A stretch of 64,000 bases of DNA, taken from NCBI RefSeq assembly GCF_030445035.2, contig NC_080680.1, forward strand, positions 96,229,157-96,293,156, in the 5' to 3' direction. Under the pieces are notes generated by a model. That model was given only the letters and a program-made list of their open reading frames with translations, was not told the origin of the DNA and did no database searches. This stretch comes from Dasypus novemcinctus (Eukaryota > Chordata > Mammalia > Cingulata > Dasypodidae). Below are positions 58,489 through 64,000 of this stretch, one piece after another. A program made the position numbers and the translations under genes. Within the stretch, counting starts at the first letter, position 1. Each line of letters starts with the position of its first letter.

Positions 58489-60689
58489 AAGGACTTAAAA
58501 ATATTACATACTGTAGTTTTTAGTATAAAATTATTGAATTTTAGGTAATCATGTTATTTTTCATGTTGATACATGAATCACATATTTCTTACATTTTCTC
58601 TGCAATGATACATTAAGACCTCACAATAACCGACAAGATTTTCTTCCATGGAAAAAGGACTTTTTCTTTATTCAACCAATATTTGTGGAATAACAGCCTT
58701 ATGCCAGGTGAAACAGTAAGCACTGAATAGAGAACAAGAAGTGCAATTTCTTTGTTTGTGTGCCAGGCCCTGTGCTGAGTAATTTGTATGTATTTCTGTA
58801 TTTAACTCCCATGAAGGCATTTTGAAGTAGGAGTAGTTGTCCCTCTGTAGCAGTAAAAAAACAAAAAAACAAACAAAAAAAACAACCTGAATCTAAGAGT
58901 GCTGATATCACTCCCTAAAAACCTACAGGGACTGAAAGAAGATTGGCCCTAGTTTAATTATGGTAGACACTGAGAATATGATCCCTGCCCACTGGCAGAA
59001 ATGCACAGGAAGCTCTCTGCCCTTGGAAAAAATATGGCCATTATCAAAAGAGAATTCAAGAAATATTTTTCAAAAGAATGAGCCAGAAACTGAAAAATAT
59101 CTACTTGAATTACATAGACACACCCACAAGAAGCTCATTTGGTATTTCTAGTCACCAATGGCACCCCAGTAAATCTGTGGTTCAGTTACCCACACAGTCA
59201 TCTAGGTGAAACTCACACATAATGTACTCAAAGATTGAACACACAGTGCACAAGAAAAAACACAACCACAAGCAAACACAAAAAGCAAAAATGTAGCATC
59301 CACTAACACATGAAAATTGTATATCACATATCTATACTCATACTCTTGATCTGGGAAACATATAAGGAAGCACAAGAGCTAACTAAATGTCACAAGCTTC
59401 ATACACATATCATACAAGAAACACACCAGTTGCACATACATGCCTCTTCACATTTAAACAACAACCCATGACATGTGGTTACTCACATACAGCCTCATTT
59501 TGGGTTAGGGATTCATCCCCACAGACTTCTACACAGCACAGGTGAAGCAGTCAGTGTATGAGTCACCTGGGCCCCATTCACTTGCAGACACAGTCATCAC
59601 ATAGTCCTACCTAGAACAAATGAATGCCACACACACAAACACAACTGACAAACACAAAACACATGCAAATCTTACATGCATGCAAAAAAATCTCAAAAGA
59701 AAACTGGAGATCCTACACAGTCATGTAATCGAGTGGAGATTCCAAGCCTTCTTTCTTATGCTGGAAATAAGAAAATTAGGAAAAACTGTGCTTCACTTAG
59801 GGAGCACATTGGTCTTCCTCCAGGTTTCACACTCTCATTTACTTAGCTGAGATGTCCGTCCAATGGTGAAAAAAGTGCACATTATTGAAGGTGAAGGGGG
59901 CAAATATTTGGAATCAATGACATGGATTAAGAGAATCCAACAATGCATGCAAATGGTACATTTCCTTAATTAGAGTTTATTTGCAGTTGCATGCTTTTGG
60001 ACAAAGGGGGAAGAATCAGACTGTGGGTCAGTTACGTGCTCACACACCACCACACACACTCATGTGCACACTCAGCACACTCAGACAATGAACTCACAAA
60101 GAAAATATGCACATACCTATATTACACTTGCAAAACATAAACACAGGGAACCACCAGAAATGTATAGGAAGATTGATAATCACACAGATAATCTTGACGA
60201 CTGAAAAATTCCCAGTTCACTCTAACCTGTGCTTGTACTTGGTGAGCTCAGGCACATTTTAATCCACTTACCAGTATTTTACGCTTGTGTCGGAAAAAAA
60301 ATTAAGAGAAAGATTGTGAGCCCATGACCTCAAAAGCTTTATATCTATCACCTTGAGTAATAAGTGCAGACTTTTTAATGAGCTAGAGAAGACCCAGAAA
60401 TAATCCCTAAAGTCCTGGCCAAGGAAATTATCCAGTAGTCTAATTGCATCCAATTTCCTATCAGACCCTGGGGAGGAGTCTGGTCAGGAAAGACTGGACT
60501 AGTAGAGTCTCCAAAGAGGTCATCCCAATTATGAGGGATACCCAGGGCTTCTCTCTGCCTGCTTCAAATTCCAACTGAAAGAAGGAGTGGCTCAGGCATT
60601 CTCCAGTTTTTATGCAGTCAGTGCACTGGATCAGACAAAACTAAATCTGGGTCTGGAAAATGTGTCATTAATTCATGGTCTCTGCTAGT
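58489..60689. other. OR upstream region, non-coding, CA-rich, duplicated
   Basis: Counterpart of 9960-12725 without the L1 composite. CACA-rich from about 59190, densest at 60040-60085. At about 60680 it jumps to sequence equivalent to 15865 in copy A, the trace of a deletion. No exon recognised. Confidence 0.55.
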
Positions 60690-61050
60690 GAGTTTTTCAA
60701 AGTTGATTTTTCTTTCCAACAACTGTGCACGAGAGTTCAATTTCCTTCTAATTCTTCCCAGTACTTGGTATGGTCACTTGCTTTAATTTTAACACTTTAA
60801 CAAATGTGTATTGTATCTTTCTAACAGGACTTTGCTTGAACCAGAAACATAAATTTTTCTCAAATACTTTCTTCCAGTAATTTTGTCATTTTACCTTTTA
60901 CAGTTATGTGTATTACCCATTTTGAGTTTGATTTTGTATATAGTGCAAGCTCTGGCTAGAATTCCATTTTGACGCATAGGGATAGTAAGGTTCTTTCAAC
61001 ACCATTTCCTAAAAAAATATCTCTTCATTGTGTTGGACTCATGGGTCCAA
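60690..61050 (-). mobile_element. L1M fragment (copy B remnant)
   Basis: Matches 15870-16215, including CAGTACTTGGTATGGTCACT and CCATTTTGAGTTTGATTTTG. The left part of the element seen in copy A is missing. Confidence 0.7.
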
Positions 61051-61404
61051 TCAACACTCACAGATTAAGCCAGAAATATAAATGCTATTTGCAAGGAAAG
61101 ATCTGTGCAAGATCTTTTTTGCTAATGCCTTGGAACCCCTGAATTATACAGAATAACAAAAAATTTTTTGAGAATTTCATATGAGAAAAACTGCCTAACT
61201 GAACGAGAAAATGCTTCCTAGGTTTTACAGATCCAAAACTGGAAATAAGTTTTGACTTAGTGTGGATCATATCCATGAAGGATTTAGAAAATGTTTGAGA
61301 GAAAGAGTTGTTACTGACATGGCTTAAGTCTTTTCAGAAATTGTGAAGGGGTGTATGTATTTTGAATGTGATAACTACATACATTTTAGGGGTTTAGAGG
61401 ACAG

Positions 61405-61775
61405 ACTGTTTTAATTGAATTATACCCACCACAAAAAATATATTGAAGTCATAACACTGATGCTGTGGATTTGAATCCATTAATGAATAAGATCTTTGAT
61501 GATATTATTAGTTAAGGTGATGACAAACTGAATTAGGGTGGGTTAAGTCAATATGTGTGCAATCCTTATTAGGAAGAATTTATACACAGTAGAGTGGGAG
61601 CAGAAGACCATGTGACAGTGGCAGAGATTTAGTGGTGGATTACAGATAGGCCACCAACAGTACACAACAGGGTCCAAAAAATTAAGATCAGCCAACACCT
61701 TTCTTTTGGGCTTCAAGACTCCAAAATATGAGAGGGTAGTTTCCTATTGTTCAAGCCACCAAGCACACTAAAGAA
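61405..61775 (+). mobile_element. MLT1-like MaLR LTR fragment (copy B)
   Basis: Homologue of 16985-17335, with GATGACAAACTGAATTAGGG, GCAGAAGACCATGTGACAG and TTGTTCAAGCCACC. Confidence 0.6.
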
Positions 61776-61819
61776 GTACGACTTAAAGCATTGTGTATCC
61801 TTACCGATGTCCTATTTAT

Positions 61820-62070
61820 TCAACAAATTAAATCCAGAGTTGTGTTTAACAATATTAGACTATAATTGCAATGTCCACATCTCCTGAAAATGCTATGAAT
61901 TTTTGCTCCATGTATTTGGGAGGTCTGTTATCAGGCCCATAAATGATTAGAATTATTATGTACTATGATTAATTAATACATTTATCATTTTGAAATGTAG
62001 TTCATTATACCCACAAATATTTTTGCTATGAAATATAGCTTTTCTGCTATTAATATTCACAATCTAGATT
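61820..62070 (-). mobile_element. Old L1 endonuclease-region fragment (copy B)
   Basis: Homologue of 17400-17640. Similarity between the duplication copies ends here; 62075-62389 is AT-rich sequence with no recognised feature. Confidence 0.55.
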
Positions 62071-62389
62071 TTTTATTATGGTTAGCATGATATATCAATA
62101 TCCATTCTTTTACTTTTTTGTTCTCATTCTTTTTTACTAGGAGATAAAAATATGTCTATGGCAACTGGTATGAACAAATTACCTAATTTTTTAACAAGGT
62201 TGTGGAGAAATAATACCTTGGATGAAGTTCAGTGTATCAAGAAACAGTTCCTGATAGATCTATAAAAAGTGTTAATCATAATATTAGTATTATACCCCAT
62301 CTGATGCTTGAAATTCCTTGGTTTCCCTTGAGTGACAGGGACTCAGGAGGGAGAGCAACTAATTTTTGATAAATAATTAAATTGGATAG

Positions 62390-62976
62390 TGTGGCAGTTT
62401 GAAATTATTTTATGAATTCCAAAAAGAGAAAGATTATGTTTGTAAACTAATCTATTCCTCTGGGTGTGGTACCCTTTGATTGCATTAAATTCAGCTGTGG
62501 AACCTTTGATTAGATTAATCAATAGAATCACATTAGGTCTTTTGTTGGACTAAGTCAGTGGAGCATAACTCAGGATGAGTTCTGACTCCTTTGCTGGACC
62601 TGATAAAAATGGATACACAAAGGGAAAGACAGAGGAAAAGGAAGCCACCTTATTTGATCCTGCCTTGGGAGAGAGATTAGAGGATTGCTTAATCATGAAG
62701 CCCCCAAGAGGCTGGGCCTATGGAGTAGCTCAAGAAAAGACAAGCCCTATGCCAATTTTGCCTACAGCTGGAGAAAGGTGGAGACCTCAGCGGGTATCAG
62801 TGGTCATTGTTTTTCAACACGTGCAGCTGATTCTGGTGAGAAAACACCTCTTATGGTGCCTTAGTTTGCAATTTTCATGGCCTTGAAACTGTAAGTTTTA
62901 ACCCAAATAAATACCCTTTAAAAAGCCAACCTACTTCTGGAACTTTGCCTCAGCAGTCCTTAGACAAACTAAAACA
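62390..62976 (+). mobile_element. LTR of MaLR/ERVL type, 5' LTR of a cut-off element
   Basis: Starts TGTGGCAGTTTGAAATTATT, contains a polyadenylation signal (AATAAA at about 62909) and ends ACTAAAACA at 62976, followed at once by GAAATTGGTACCAGG, a MaLR-type primer-binding-site context. About 587 bp. Confidence 0.82.
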
Positions 62977-64000
62977 GAAATTGGTACCAGGAGATTAAGG
63001 TTGTGCTGCTTGCAATTACCAAGAATGCTTGAAAAGTTTTATAAATGGTAAAGGGTACTTTTTGGAGAAATTGTGAGAACCTTAATAGAAAAGGCTTAGA
63101 TTTCTTTGAAGAGACTCTTGTAGGACAATAGATCCTAAAGTCATTTTCAGTAAAGCCTTAGGAGGAAATTATGAAACTGTTATTACAACTGGATGAAATG
63201 CCATCCTTATTTTAAAATTGCAGAGAACCTGGCAAAATTGACACCTGAAGTTAGATAGAAGGCAGAATTTGAAAATGCTGGACTTGGACATTTAACTGAG
63301 GAGATTCCCAAAGTAAATATGGAAAATGTGGCCTGGCTTCTTCTTGAAGTTTATAGCAAAATTTAAGAGGAAAGAGATACATTGAGAATTAAACTGCTGG
63401 GCACAATGAAATCATTGTGATTATTTAGGAAACTCCAAGTTTCTGAAAAACAAGCCCCCAGATGATAGTGCCCCATTTGAAGAATTAACTAGATTTAGAA
63501 CTTGTAAATCAGGATTGGAAATGCATTCATCCAGGAAGGACTTGTGGACAGTCTCACTGTCTGACAGCTTGGACCACTGTTTCATGAATGCTAAACCGAC
63601 AAGCTTTATACAAGATCTGTATGAATGAATCCACTTTCAACCTGGACTTAAAGGAGCAGGGAGAGGAGAGACTGAAAGGAAAGTGGCTTCAAAAGCAAAA
63701 CCATGGAAGCTGAGATCTGGAATTAAAACATCTCCTTGGGCCAAGAGAGGCACCCCTCCCCTGTGTACAGAAAGGGTAAGTTTTTGCCAGCATTTGAAGA
63801 GGGTGGATCTTCCAGCCCATTGTTTAGGGAAAATGTGGCCACCCAAGGCTGCAGAGAGGGTGAAGAACATTCCCCAGTGGATGGGGAGAGTTAGGTCACC
63901 ACCCAACTGCTCTGAGGAGGTTGGGCCTATATGTCAGAGATTAGGGAGAATGTTGCTACCACCTCAGTATGCTAAGAAGTTTGAGACTGTACCTCAGAGA
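62977..64000 (+). other. MaLR internal region, runs off window
   Basis: Aligns with the internal part of the element at 52793-55287 (for example 63280-63330 with 53590-53640, and 63465-63485 with 53785-53805). The last 250 bases show repeated units around GAGAATGTTGCTACCACC-like and GAAGAACATTCCCCAGTGG-like text. No open frame. The 3' LTR lies beyond the window. Confidence 0.72.

Larger units (their letters stand above)
50691..62070. repeat. Segmental duplication copy B (carries OR gene with one stop)
   Basis: Partner of 890-17640 in direct orientation; see the anchors given there. Relative to copy A it lacks the two DAS-III SINEs, the short SINE pair, the L1 insertions at 1041, 4290, 10016 and 17645 and about 3.1 kb around 60680. 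It has gained the LTR element at 52793-55287. Confidence 0.85.

Noticed and set aside
62575-62886. Plus-strand ORF of 103 codons
   Set aside because: Falls inside an LTR; no domain and no homologous frame in related LTRs of the window.

Overview
The window is mammalian nuclear DNA, almost certainly from an armadillo (Xenarthra, Dasypus or a close relative). The best marker is two copies of a tRNA-headed SINE of the DAS-III type (5142-5548 and 14159-14590), plus a pair of shorter DAS-type SINEs (6041-6285). There is also a large crop of LINE-1 with a very long 3' UTR and MaLR/ERVL-type LTRs. No functional host protein-coding gene was found. The only host genes are two olfactory receptor loci of the OR1 family (OR1J-like), both on the minus strand and both broken: 8993-9922 has many lesions, while 57503-58444 is full length with one internal TAA.

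Layout. 890-17640 and 50691-62070 are two diverged copies (A and B) of one tandem segmental duplication, each carrying one OR gene with its flanks. Each copy later gained or lost its own pieces. A gained the SINEs, an L1 composite with target-site duplications at 10016-10527 and an L1 at 17645-20100. B gained a complete MaLR element at 52793-55287 and lost about 3.1 kb at about 60680. These form a set of filled and empty sites.

Between the copies (17.6-50.7 kb) lies a nest of LINE-1s. A nearly intact 9.8 kb minus-strand L1 (23875-33664) has an intact ORF1, an ORF2 spoiled by one missing base near its start, a CpG-rich 5' UTR and a 2.8 kb 3' UTR. It sits inside an older minus-strand L1 (21771-23874 and 33665-34608) and is flanked by an exact 16-bp target-site duplication. 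Next come two plus-strand L1s with different tandemly repeated 5' UTRs: three units of about 209 bp at 34704-35331, and two units of about 388 bp at 39613-40388. The second L1 is split by an LTR, by two L1 3' ends and, in its 3' UTR, by a solo LTR with an exact 5-bp duplication.

The right edge (62390-64000) is an LTR followed by a MaLR-like internal region that runs out of the window. In short, this is an olfactory-receptor cluster fragment expanded by tandem duplication and then filled with retroelements. The most interesting material is the architecture of the L1 5' UTRs, the near-intact L1, the OR gene with a single stop codon, and the insertion chronology recorded by the duplication.
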